A stretch of DNA of 64,000 bases from Prado023 sp963714995 (lineage in GTDB: Bacteria; Actinomycetota; Actinomycetes; S36-B12; CAIYMF01), in the NCBI GenBank assembly GCA_963714995.1, contig CAVQQP010000002.1:186001-250000 (forward strand), read 5' to 3'. This document shows, piece by piece, positions 25,670-33,559 of this stretch; position 1 is the first letter of the stretch, and each line of letters starts with the position of its first letter. A program made the position numbers and the translations under genes. Under the pieces are notes generated by a model. It had not been told where the DNA came from. It was given only the letters and a program-made list of their open reading frames with translations, and did no database searches.

Positions 25670-27651
25670 CAGGCCTCCACCCTCGAGGGGACGGCCGGCA
25701 GCGGCAGCAGCACAGCCGCCCCGGGCCCGACCTGGATCTGCGTGCCGAGGTGGTCGCAGACGCCGCAGTCGAAGCACGGGGTCCACCGGCAGTCCTCGAC
25801 CTCGCCCCCGGCGAGCGCCTCCTCCCAGTCCTGCCAGAGCCAGTCGCGGTCCAGCCCCGAGTCGAGGTGGTCCCAGGGCAGGACCTCGTTCTGCTCGCGC
25901 TCCCGGGTCGTGTACCAGCCGACGTCCACCGGCGAGTCGGCCAGGGCTCGCTCGGCGGCCGACATCCAGCGGTCGAAGGAGAAGTGCTCGCTCCACCCGT
26001 CGAACCGGGCACCGTCCCGCCAGGCCTCGAGGATCACCCGGCCCACGCGCCGGTCGCCCCGGGACAGCAGGCCCTCCACGATCCCGGGCCGGCCGTCGTG
26101 GTAGCGGAACCCGATCGCCTTGCCGTAGTTGCGGTCGTTGCGGATCTCGTCGCGCAGGGCGTGCAGGCGCCGGTCGGTGCTCTCGTGGTCGAGCTGGGCG
26201 GCCCACTGGAAGGGGGTGTGCGGCTTCGGCACGAACCCACCGATCGACACGGTGCACCGGATGTCGCGGGTGCCGGCGGCCTCACGTCCGGCCTTGATCA
26301 CGTTCTTGGCCAGCTCGGCGATCTGCAGCACGTCCTCATCGGTCTCCGTCGGCAAGCCGCACATGAAGTACAGCTTCACCTGCCGCCAGCCCGCGGAGTA
26401 GGCCGCGGTGACGGTGCTGATCAGGTCCTCCTCGGTGACCATCTTGTTGATCACCTGGCGCATCCGCTCGCTGCCACCCTCGGGGGCGAACGTCAGCCCC
26501 GAGCGCCGGCCGTTGCGCGACAGCTCGTTGGCAAGGTCGATGTTGAACGCGTCCACCCGGGTGCTCGGCAGCGACAGCGCCACCTGCTCGGACTCGTACC
26601 GGTCAGCCAGGCCCTTGCTCAGCTCGGCGATCTCGGAGTGGTCGGCGCTGCTCAGCGAGAGCATCCCGACCTCCTCGAAGCCGGTCTTGCGCAGGCCGTT
26701 CTCGATCATCTCGCCGAGGACCTCGGTCGAGCGCTCGCGGACGGGCCTGGTGATCATCCCGGCCTGGCAGAACCGGCAGCCACGGGTGCAGCCACGGAAG
26801 ATCTCCACGCTGAGGCGCTCGTGCACCGTCTCGGCCAGCGGGACGAGCGGGTTCTTCGGGTAGGGCCACTCGTCGAGGTCCATGAGGGTGTGCTTGGCCA
26901 CGCGCCAGGGCGCGGCAGGGTTGGTGGGCACGACGCGGCCGATCCGGCCGTCAGCCAGGTACTCCACGTCGTAGAACGCCGGGACGTAGACCACCCCGCT
27001 CGCGGCCAGCCGCTCCAGCAGCGCCTGGCGCAGCGACGTCCCGTTGGCCACCTCACCGAAGCCGGGGTGCTCGGTCTTGAACGCCCGCACGATCTCGCTG
27101 ATCGCCAGCACCGCCTCCTCGCCGTCGCCGAGGACGACGACGTCGACGAAGTCCGCGACCGGCTCGGGGTTGAACGCCGCATGCCCGCCCATCACGACCA
27201 ACGGGTGGTGGTCACCGCGCTCGTGGGACATCAGCGGGATGCCCGCGAGGTCCAGGCTCGTGAGCATGTTCGTGTAGCCGAGCTCGGTGGAGAACGAGAC
27301 GCCGATCAGGTCGAAGGCACCGAGCGGGCGATGGCCGTCGACGGTGAAGGCGGGGATGCCGCGCTCGCGCATCAGGGTCTCGAGGTCGGGCCACACCGAG
27401 TAGGTGCGCTGGGCCAGCACTCCCTCGGCCTCATTGAGGACCTCGTAGAGGATCTGCACGCCCTGGTTGGGCAGCCCGACCTCATAGGCATCCGGGTACA
27501 TCAGCGCCCACCGCACCCGCGCGGCGTCCCAGTCCTTGGCCGCAGCGTTCAACTCACCGCCGATGTACTGCACCGGCTTGCTCACCCGGGGCAGCACCTG
27601 CTCGAGCTGGTCGAACACGGGCGCGCTGGAACGACTTGACGGTTCACGCAT
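25669..27651 (-). CDS. TIGR03960-type B12-binding-domain radical-SAM protein
   Basis: 660 residues. An N-terminal cobalamin-binding-like domain includes LMYPDAYEVGLPNQGVQ, ELGYTNMLTSLDLAGIP and VVMGGHAAFNPEP. The 4Fe-4S cluster motif CTRGCRFC is near residue 290, and SLPSTRVDAF and GLTFAPEGGSERMRQVINK are family landmarks. A second cysteine group (CFDCGVCDHLG) is near the C-terminus. Substrate unknown. ATG 27649-27651 has TACCCT (27658-27663) only 6 bases upstream, so the message may be leaderless. Confidence 0.92.
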   Translation of the reverse strand: MREPSSRSSAPVFDQLEQVLPRVSKPVQYIGGELNAAAKDWDAARVRWALMYPDAYEVGLPNQGVQILYEVLNEAEGVLAQRTYSVWPDLETLMRERGIPAFTVDGHRPLGAFDLIGVSFSTELGYTNMLTSLDLAGIPLMSHERGDHHPLVVMGGHAAFNPEPVADFVDVVVLGDGEEAVLAISEIVRAFKTEHPGFGEVANGTSLRQALLERLAASGVVYVPAFYDVEYLADGRIGRVVPTNPAAPWRVAKHTLMDLDEWPYPKNPLVPLAETVHERLSVEIFRGCTRGCRFCQAGMITRPVRERSTEVLGEMIENGLRKTGFEEVGMLSLSSADHSEIAELSKGLADRYESEQVALSLPSTRVDAFNIDLANELSRNGRRSGLTFAPEGGSERMRQVINKMVTEEDLISTVTAAYSAGWRQVKLYFMCGLPTETDEDVLQIAELAKNVIKAGREAAGTRDIRCTVSIGGFVPKPHTPFQWAAQLDHESTDRRLHALRDEIRNDRNYGKAIGFRYHDGRPGIVEGLLSRGDRRVGRVILEAWRDGARFDGWSEHFSFDRWMSAAERALADSPVDVGWYTTREREQNEVLPWDHLDSGLDRDWLWQDWEEALAGGEVEDCRWTPCFDCGVCDHLGTQIQVGPGAAVLLPLPAVPSRVEA

Positions 27652-27746
27652 CCGCCAAGGGTAGACCGGATCAGCGGATCCGCCCCTGTCGCAGATTCCG
27701 GCCGGGGCAGGTCGTCGGCTGCGGCCACCGGGCTAAGTGGCCCAGG

Positions 27747-27931
27747 AACCTCGCGCCCGCTCGCGTCGAACTGGGCCCTGTTCCGGGGCACGACGGTCAA
27801 CCTCGCGCCCGCTCGCGTCGATCCGCCAGCCCACGAGCTGACCGGAACGACGGAAGCGGGCGCGAGGTTGGCTCAGCCGCTGCCCACGCGCATCCCGCGG
27901 GCGCTCGTTCGACGGCAAGGGGCGCGAGGTT
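27747..27931. repeat. Cluster of four copies of a 12-bp core in both orientations
   Basis: AACCTCGCGCCC occurs on the plus strand at 27747-27758 and 27799-27810, and as its reverse complement at 27858-27869 and 27920-27931. The first two copies extend to a 23-bp exact direct repeat (27747-27769 and 27799-27821). The second and third form a perfect 15-bp stem (27799-27813 with 27855-27869). The block fills most of the 302-bp space between the methyltransferase-like gene and the radical-SAM gene. It could be a REP-like element or a compound terminator. Confidence 0.7.
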
Positions 27932-27953
27932 GGGCGAGCCGTGCCGGCAAGGG

Positions 27954-28742
27954 CTACTTGGCCGCGGAAGCCTGGCCCTCGGCGTCCACGTGGACGACTG
28001 GAAGCGGGGCAGGAGGGTTCTGGGCAGATTCGGAGTCGGCCGCGGGCGCGGTCGGGCGGCGCAGACGCGGCAGCAGCATGCCCGTGCGGGCCTTGTAGGC
28101 CGCCCACTCCGGGTAGCGGCTCATGCTGGCCTCCTTGCCGAGCATGTTCGGCAGGAAGAGGGCCAGCCAGACCCAGGCCAGGACCAGCCACGGGATCCAG
28201 TGCCCGGCCACCACCGCGAAGGAGGCGTACAGCACCATCTCGCCCAGGTAGTTCGGGTGGCGCACGCGGGCGAACCACCCCGTCGTGATCAGCCCTCTCC
28301 TCAGCTGCAGCGTGTAGTGCTTCTGCCCATCGCTGGCCATCATCAGCACCACGCCCAGCGCGTAGGCGATCGTCGCGCAGGCCAACAACCACGGCGGCTG
28401 CTCGGTGTCATCGGCGACCAGCAGGATGGGCGCCAACCAGTACGGCCCCAGGACCAGCGCGAAGCTCATGAACGCGCCACCGAACGTGATTCGCCTCTGC
28501 CACCGGGCGTCGGGGATGACGGCGTCCTTGAGCAGCCAGATCAGGCCGTAGCTCCCGTGCAGGGCGAGGTAGGTCCAGGCGGTGACGGTCCAGGTGTCGG
28601 TCAGGACCATGAGCCCCAGGACGAAGGGCAGGGTGCCGCCCTTCTGGAAGTTGATGACCCAGTTCAGCTTCAGCGCGCGAGGTCCGCCGAGGAAGTCCTC
28701 GGAGAGGTAGGTGCGCAGCTGGGTCCAGCGGTCCAGAGTCAT
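27954..28742 (-). CDS. DUF1295/isoprenylcysteine carboxyl methyltransferase-like membrane protein
   Basis: 262 residues from ATG 28740-28742, with AGGTG upstream; a GTG at 28772 is an alternative. About six membrane segments precede the motif VRHPNYLGEM (near residue 165), which binds S-adenosylmethionine in this superfamily. NMLGKEASMSRYPEWAAYKARTGMLLP follows, matching steroid-reductase/DUF1295-type proteins. The C-terminal 45 residues are Pro/Ala-rich. Substrate unknown. It stands alone, flanked by the repeat cluster and the divergent ppk2. Confidence 0.75.
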   Translation of the reverse strand: MTLDRWTQLRTYLSEDFLGGPRALKLNWVINFQKGGTLPFVLGLMVLTDTWTVTAWTYLALHGSYGLIWLLKDAVIPDARWQRRITFGGAFMSFALVLGPYWLAPILLVADDTEQPPWLLACATIAYALGVVLMMASDGQKHYTLQLRRGLITTGWFARVRHPNYLGEMVLYASFAVVAGHWIPWLVLAWVWLALFLPNMLGKEASMSRYPEWAAYKARTGMLLPRLRRPTAPAADSESAQNPPAPLPVVHVDAEGQASAAK

Positions 28743-28891
28743 GCGCACCTGCTCAGGATAACGCCGGGCCACGAAGCAGGTGCAGCGATCACTCCCGAGC
28801 AGGCCGAGACCCGGGGCATCACCGGAAGTTCATCGGCAGCCCGCACCCCCAGCGCGCCCGCCCCACCCTGCGCAGGCAATGATCGGGTGCC

Positions 28892-29884
28892 ATGAGCAAC
28901 CATCGCGAGGTCCGTGAGTTCGACCTCGAGTCCATCATGGACCTGGCCGACATCATCGACGCCCTGCAGGACACCGAGGACGACCGGCTCCTGCGCTTCG
29001 GGCTGACCGCCACCGAGACCTGGGACGAGGTCGACGACCCGGTCCTGCTCGGTCCGGACGGCACCCCGGTGGGCACCTGGCGCGAGGGGTACCCGTACGA
29101 CGAGCGGATGACCCGCCACGAGTACGAGACCAGCAAGCGGCTGCTGCAGATCGAGCTGCTGAAGCTGCAGTCGTGGGTCAAGACCTCCGGGGCGCGGATC
29201 GTCATGGTGTTCGAGGGCCGGGATGCCGCGGGCAAGGGGGGCACGATCAAGCGCTTCATGGAGCACATGAACCCCCGCGGCGCGCGGGTCATCGCGCTGG
29301 AGAAGCCCTCCCAGGAGGAGCGGACCCAGTGGTACTTCCAGCGCTACATCGAGCACCTGCCCAGCGCCGGGGAGATCGTGATGTTCGACCGGTCCTGGTA
29401 CAACCGCGCCGGGGTCGAGCGCGTGATGGGCTTCTGCACCGACGAGGAGTACAAGGAGTTCATGCGCCAGGCCCCCGAGTTCGAGCGGATGCTCGTGCGC
29501 AGCGGCATCATCCTGTTCAAGTTCTGGTTCTCGGTGAGCCGCAAGGAGCAGGTGTCGCGGTTCACGATCCGCCGGATCGACCCGGTGCGGCAGTGGAAGC
29601 TCTCGGACATGGACCTGGCCAGCCTGGATCGGTGGCAGGACTACACCGACGCCAAGGAGGCCATGCTGTTCTACACGGACAGCGAATGGGCCCCGTGGAC
29701 GATCGTGCGCTCCAACGACAAGAAGCGCGGACGCCTCGAGGCCATCCGCTGGGTGCTCTCCGAGGTGAACTACCCGGACAAGGACACCGACCTCGTCGGC
29801 ACCCCGGACCCGCTCATCGTCGGCGCACCGTCGCACATCTACGAGACCGGTGAGAAGACCGGACGGGTGTACCCGCTGCTCTGA
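28892..29884 (+). CDS. ppk2: Polyphosphate kinase 2
   Basis: 330 residues. Walker A FEGRDAAGKGG lies at about 107-117, Walker B MFDRSWYNRAG near 163, and a lid with RFTIRRIDPVRQWKLS near 230. It is a single-domain PPK2. The family uses polyphosphate to phosphorylate nucleotides, or the reverse; the preferred nucleotide is uncertain. It is monocistronic, with GGTGCC rather than a clear Shine-Dalgarno before the ATG. Polyphosphate metabolism fits an organism with variable phosphate supply, which is inference only. Confidence 0.93.
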   Translation: MSNHREVREFDLESIMDLADIIDALQDTEDDRLLRFGLTATETWDEVDDPVLLGPDGTPVGTWREGYPYDERMTRHEYETSKRLLQIELLKLQSWVKTSGARIVMVFEGRDAAGKGGTIKRFMEHMNPRGARVIALEKPSQEERTQWYFQRYIEHLPSAGEIVMFDRSWYNRAGVERVMGFCTDEEYKEFMRQAPEFERMLVRSGIILFKFWFSVSRKEQVSRFTIRRIDPVRQWKLSDMDLASLDRWQDYTDAKEAMLFYTDSEWAPWTIVRSNDKKRGRLEAIRWVLSEVNYPDKDTDLVGTPDPLIVGAPSHIYETGEKTGRVYPLL

Positions 29885-29969
29885 GCTGGGCGGACGGCCG
29901 GCGCGGGATGGGCCGTTCGGGTTCCCGCAGGTGGTCCACCGAGGGGCCCGCCGCCGATAGGTTGGTCCG

Positions 29970-31781
29970 GTGAGCACCCGGGCACTGGCGACCGTGGGCC
30001 GGGCCGTCCTGATCCTGCTCACGATGATCGGACTGCTGTGGCCCCTGGCCGGGTCGCTGATCCCGGCCACCACGGGAGCGGCCGACGACCCCGTCGTGAT
30101 CACCACCCTGCGCTCCGCCTTCACCGTCAGCGCTGACGGGCACATGGCGGTGACCGAGCAGATCACCGCCGACTTCCCGAGCGGTCGCCGCGGGATCTTC
30201 CGCTACTGGGATGTCGCGGACCCGAGCGACCCGAGCGCCCGGCACGTGCCGACGATCCGGGAGATCACGGTGGACGGCGCCGAGGCCCCGTTCGAGACGT
30301 CCTGGGAGGACGGACGGATCCTGGTCGCGAGGATCGGCGATCCGGACGTGTACCTGTCCCCCGGCGAGCACACCTACACGATCGCCTACGCGATCGACGG
30401 CGTCATCTCAGACCCGGCGGCGGGGGCCGCCGGGACCTTCGCCTCCACCGAGGGCCAGGTCGCCAGCGACCCGGGTTCGGTCCTGTACTGGAACGTCGTC
30501 GCGCAGGGGTGGGAGATGGCCATCCGCAGGGCGCGCATCGCGATCTCGCTGCCCAGCCCCAGCGGCCAGGTCCAGTGCTCGGCGGGGTCGGCGACGGGTC
30601 CCGGGCCCTGCGGGATCGCGGGCGCCGGCACGAGGGACCTGGTCCTGACCGCCGAGGACCTGCCGCCGCGGACCGGGATGACCGTGCGTGCCACGATGAG
30701 CCCGCCCGAGCCGGACCGACCGGGCGTGCCCTGGTCCGTGCGATGGGACCCGATCCTGGGTCGCTCCGTGGGCGCGCTCATCGCCGTCCTCGCCCTGGCG
30801 GCCGCTGCGCTGGTGGCTGGGATCGCCTGGGGGCGCTCCGGCCGGGAGGAGTCCCCCGGGTTCCCCGTCCAGTACGCGCCGCCGGAGGGCCTGGGGCCGG
30901 TCCAGACCACGTACATGGCCACCGAATCGCACGGGCCGGCACCCCTGGTGGCCACGATCCTGTACCTGGCCGACCGGGGGTTCGTGTCGCTGGAGAACCC
31001 GGCCGTGGACTCGTGGCGGATCATCGGTCGGGCTCAGGACGCGCAGTGGGGCGTCCTGGACCCGGGCGCCCAGGCGGTGGGCGACGCCCTGGGCATCCGC
31101 TCCCCCGGGGCGAGCTTCGCGGCCGACGGATCGATCGGGGCCGGCAAGACCCTGGGCGAGGCGCAGAAGGCGCTCCCGGCGGCGGTGGACCGCTGGGCCA
31201 GCAGTGCCGGGCTGGTGCATGTGGCGCCCAACGAGTACCTCGGGCGGGTCGCCTGGGTGGTGGCCGTGCTCCTCGCCGCGCTCGGGTTCACAGGCCTGGG
31301 CTGGCCGACGATGTGGGGCCTGCCCTTCGCCGCGTTCGCGATCGGCGGGGTGACCCTGCTGGCCACGGGGATCGGCCGTCGTCGCACGGCTGCCGGACGC
31401 GTGGTGTGGTCGAAGGCCGGCGGGTTCCAGCGGCTGCTGTCCACCCCGTCGGCCGAGGATCGGTTCGACTTCGCAGCCCGCACCGACCTGTTCATCGCCT
31501 ACGTGCCGTACGCGGTCGCCTTCGGGGTGGCCGACAGATGGGCGGAGAAGTACCGCGTCGCCACCCAGTCCGAGCCGCCGATCCCGGCGTGGTACCCCTA
31601 CTACGCTGGATCGCAGTACGGCAGCTTCTACTCCAGCTCCCAGTTCGACTCCTTCGACTCCGCGGTGTCCGAGTCCATCTCGGCCTACACCGCCTCGCAG
31701 TCCTCCTCCTCATCATCAAGCGGGGGCGGGGGCGGCGGGTTCGGTGGCGGGGGCGGCGGTGGGGGTGGGGGCTCGTGGTGA
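29970..31781 (+). CDS. DUF2207 membrane protein
   Basis: 603 residues. A signal peptide or anchor (VGRAVLILLTMIGLLWPLAG) is followed by an outer DUF2207 domain, with FTVSADGHMAVTEQITADFPSGRRGIFRYW near residue 50. One membrane helix lies near 267-287, then a cytosolic part with TTYMATESHGPAPLVATILYLADRGFV, a hairpin of helices near 427-467, and a Ser/Gly tail ending in a run of Gly. The tail is typical of the family. GTG start; TAGGTT at 29958-29963 would place transcription at the start codon. Paired with LemA; function unknown. Confidence 0.88.
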   Translation: MSTRALATVGRAVLILLTMIGLLWPLAGSLIPATTGAADDPVVITTLRSAFTVSADGHMAVTEQITADFPSGRRGIFRYWDVADPSDPSARHVPTIREITVDGAEAPFETSWEDGRILVARIGDPDVYLSPGEHTYTIAYAIDGVISDPAAGAAGTFASTEGQVASDPGSVLYWNVVAQGWEMAIRRARIAISLPSPSGQVQCSAGSATGPGPCGIAGAGTRDLVLTAEDLPPRTGMTVRATMSPPEPDRPGVPWSVRWDPILGRSVGALIAVLALAAAALVAGIAWGRSGREESPGFPVQYAPPEGLGPVQTTYMATESHGPAPLVATILYLADRGFVSLENPAVDSWRIIGRAQDAQWGVLDPGAQAVGDALGIRSPGASFAADGSIGAGKTLGEAQKALPAAVDRWASSAGLVHVAPNEYLGRVAWVVAVLLAALGFTGLGWPTMWGLPFAAFAIGGVTLLATGIGRRRTAAGRVVWSKAGGFQRLLSTPSAEDRFDFAARTDLFIAYVPYAVAFGVADRWAEKYRVATQSEPPIPAWYPYYAGSQYGSFYSSSQFDSFDSAVSESISAYTASQSSSSSSSGGGGGGFGGGGGGGGGGSW

Positions 31782-31815
31782 CCCGGTGCACGATCGATGA
31801 GAGGTGGATGTCCTG

Positions 31816-32373
31816 ATGAGTTGGCTGATCGTCCTGGTCGTGATCCTGATACTCGCGGGGATCATGGTCGTGGGCTTCAACAAGCTGCGCCGCCTGGACA
31901 TGCGCGCCCAGGAGGCGCTCGGGGGGATCGACGTCCAGCTCACGCGACGGGCCGACCTGATCCCCAACCTGGTGGCGACGGTCAAGGGCTACGCAGCGCA
32001 CGAGAGCGGCGTCCTCGAGGCGGTGACGGCCGCCCGGGCCGCCGTCACCGCGGCATCGAAGTCTGGCTCCGTTGCGGACAGGGCGACGGCCGAGGCCGCG
32101 CTGGACAGGTCGCTGGTCAACGTCCTGGCCGTCGCCGAGGCGTACCCGGAGCTCAAGGCGTCGGCGAACTTCGTGGCCCTGCAGCAGGAGCTCGGCGAGA
32201 CCGAGGACCAGCTCGCGTTCGCCCGGCAGTACTACAACGACGCGGTCGCCTCGCTCAACACGGCGGTCGTGACCCTGCCGTGGATGGTGCTCGCCCCCAT
32301 GGCCGCGGTGCACAAGCGCGACTTCTACGAGGCCCCGGACACCCACCAGGCCCCGCCGCAGGTGGCGTTCTGA
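31816..32373 (+). CDS. LemA family protein
   Basis: 185 residues from ATG 31816, preceded by AGAGGTGG. One N-terminal membrane helix (WLIVLVVILILAGIMVVGF) is followed by the helical LemA domain, with RLDMRAQEALGGIDVQLTRRADLIPNLV near 25-55 and FARQYYNDAVASLN near 140. It lies 34 bases after the DUF2207 gene, a common pairing. LemA proteins are membrane-anchored with unknown role. It converges on rodA. Confidence 0.93.
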   Translation: MSWLIVLVVILILAGIMVVGFNKLRRLDMRAQEALGGIDVQLTRRADLIPNLVATVKGYAAHESGVLEAVTAARAAVTAASKSGSVADRATAEAALDRSLVNVLAVAEAYPELKASANFVALQQELGETEDQLAFARQYYNDAVASLNTAVVTLPWMVLAPMAAVHKRDFYEAPDTHQAPPQVAF

Positions 32374-32398
32374 GCGGGCCGCCGGGCGACCGCCGCGC

Positions 32399-33559
32399 TC
32401 AGTCCTGCGCCGTCACCCCGGCGTGGATGTTGAGCAGCAGCCCGATCCCGATCCACGCGGCGAACATCGAGGACCCCCCGTAGGACACGAACGGCAGCGG
32501 CACCCCGGTCACGGGCATGATCCCGAGGTTCATGCCGATGTTCTCGAAGGCCTGCAGGCCGAACCAGAGGACCACCCCGCTGGCCACGAGCCGGCCGAAC
32601 AGGTCCCGGGCACGCAGGGCGATCGTCAGCCCACGCCAGAGCACCACCGCCAGCAGGCCCAGGAGGATGCACACCCCGACGAAGCCGAGCTCCTCGCCGG
32701 CCACCGAGAACACGAAGTCGGTGTGGTTGAAGGGGACGAACCCGCCCTGGGTCTGGGTGCCGTTGCCCAGCCCGCGGCCCAGCAGGCCGCCGGCGCCGAT
32801 CGCGATCCGGGCCTGCTGCGTGTTGTAGCCGAACGTCCGTGCGCCCTCGTCCGGACGCGCGAACGCTGTGAGCCGGTCCACCTGGTAGTCGTCGACCAGG
32901 CCGAGGGCGAACGCCGCGACCACCGCCGCCGCCCCCAGCGCCGCCAGGACCATCAGGTGCACCAGCCGCACCCCGGCGATCACGAGCATCCCCATGACGA
33001 TGGACAGGATCACCAGCACGGTGCCCAGGTCGGGCTGAAGCAGGATGAGCGCCACCGGGACGGCCGCGATCGCCAGGGCCCGCGCCAGCGTGCGCAGGTC
33101 CGGGGCGTCCGACGGATTCCGGTCGGCGAGCACCAGGGCGACCCCGACGATGATCGCCACCTTGGCGAACTCCGAGGGCTGGATCGTGAAGCCGGCCGGC
33201 AGCCGGATCCATGCCTGGGCGCCGTTGATCGTGCTGCCCAGGGGGGAGAGCACGACCAGCAGGCCGGCGAGGCTGGCCGCATACAGGATTGGCGTGTACC
33301 GCCGGATCGCCCGATGGCCCAGGCGGGACACCACCCAGCACAGGCCCAGACCGAGCAGGAGGTTCATCACCTGGCGCACGGCGGAGGTCCCCGACCACTG
33401 CCCGGCCGCGAGGAGCCGCGCGGAGGTCGCCGACCAGATCAGGGCGGCCCCGAGCAGGCACAGCGACACCGCGGAGAGCACCAGGACCCAGTCCCACTGG
33501 CGCAGGCGCGGCGGGCTGGTCCGGGCACCCATGGGCACGGCAGTGCGCAGCAGGGTCAT
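32399..33559 (-). CDS. rodA: Rod-shape-determining SEDS glycosyltransferase RodA
   Basis: 386 residues from ATG 33557-33559, which overlaps the PBP2 stop (ATGA). About ten membrane segments carry the SEDS motifs IQPSEFAKVA, ILLQPDLGTVLV, DEGARTFGYNTQQARIAIGAGG, FVFSVAGEELGF and the C-terminal VPLPFVSYGGSS. RodA polymerises glycan strands during side-wall elongation with PBP2. It is the last gene of mreBCD-mrdA-rodA. Confidence 0.96.
   Translation of the reverse strand: MTLLRTAVPMGARTSPPRLRQWDWVLVLSAVSLCLLGAALIWSATSARLLAAGQWSGTSAVRQVMNLLLGLGLCWVVSRLGHRAIRRYTPILYAASLAGLLVVLSPLGSTINGAQAWIRLPAGFTIQPSEFAKVAIIVGVALVLADRNPSDAPDLRTLARALAIAAVPVALILLQPDLGTVLVILSIVMGMLVIAGVRLVHLMVLAALGAAAVVAAFALGLVDDYQVDRLTAFARPDEGARTFGYNTQQARIAIGAGGLLGRGLGNGTQTQGGFVPFNHTDFVFSVAGEELGFVGVCILLGLLAVVLWRGLTIALRARDLFGRLVASGVVLWFGLQAFENIGMNLGIMPVTGVPLPFVSYGGSSMFAAWIGIGLLLNIHAGVTAQD

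Noticed and set aside
27747..27931. CRISPR remnant
   Set aside because: Only four short copies in mixed orientation with irregular spacing; palindromic-repeat element or terminator fits better.
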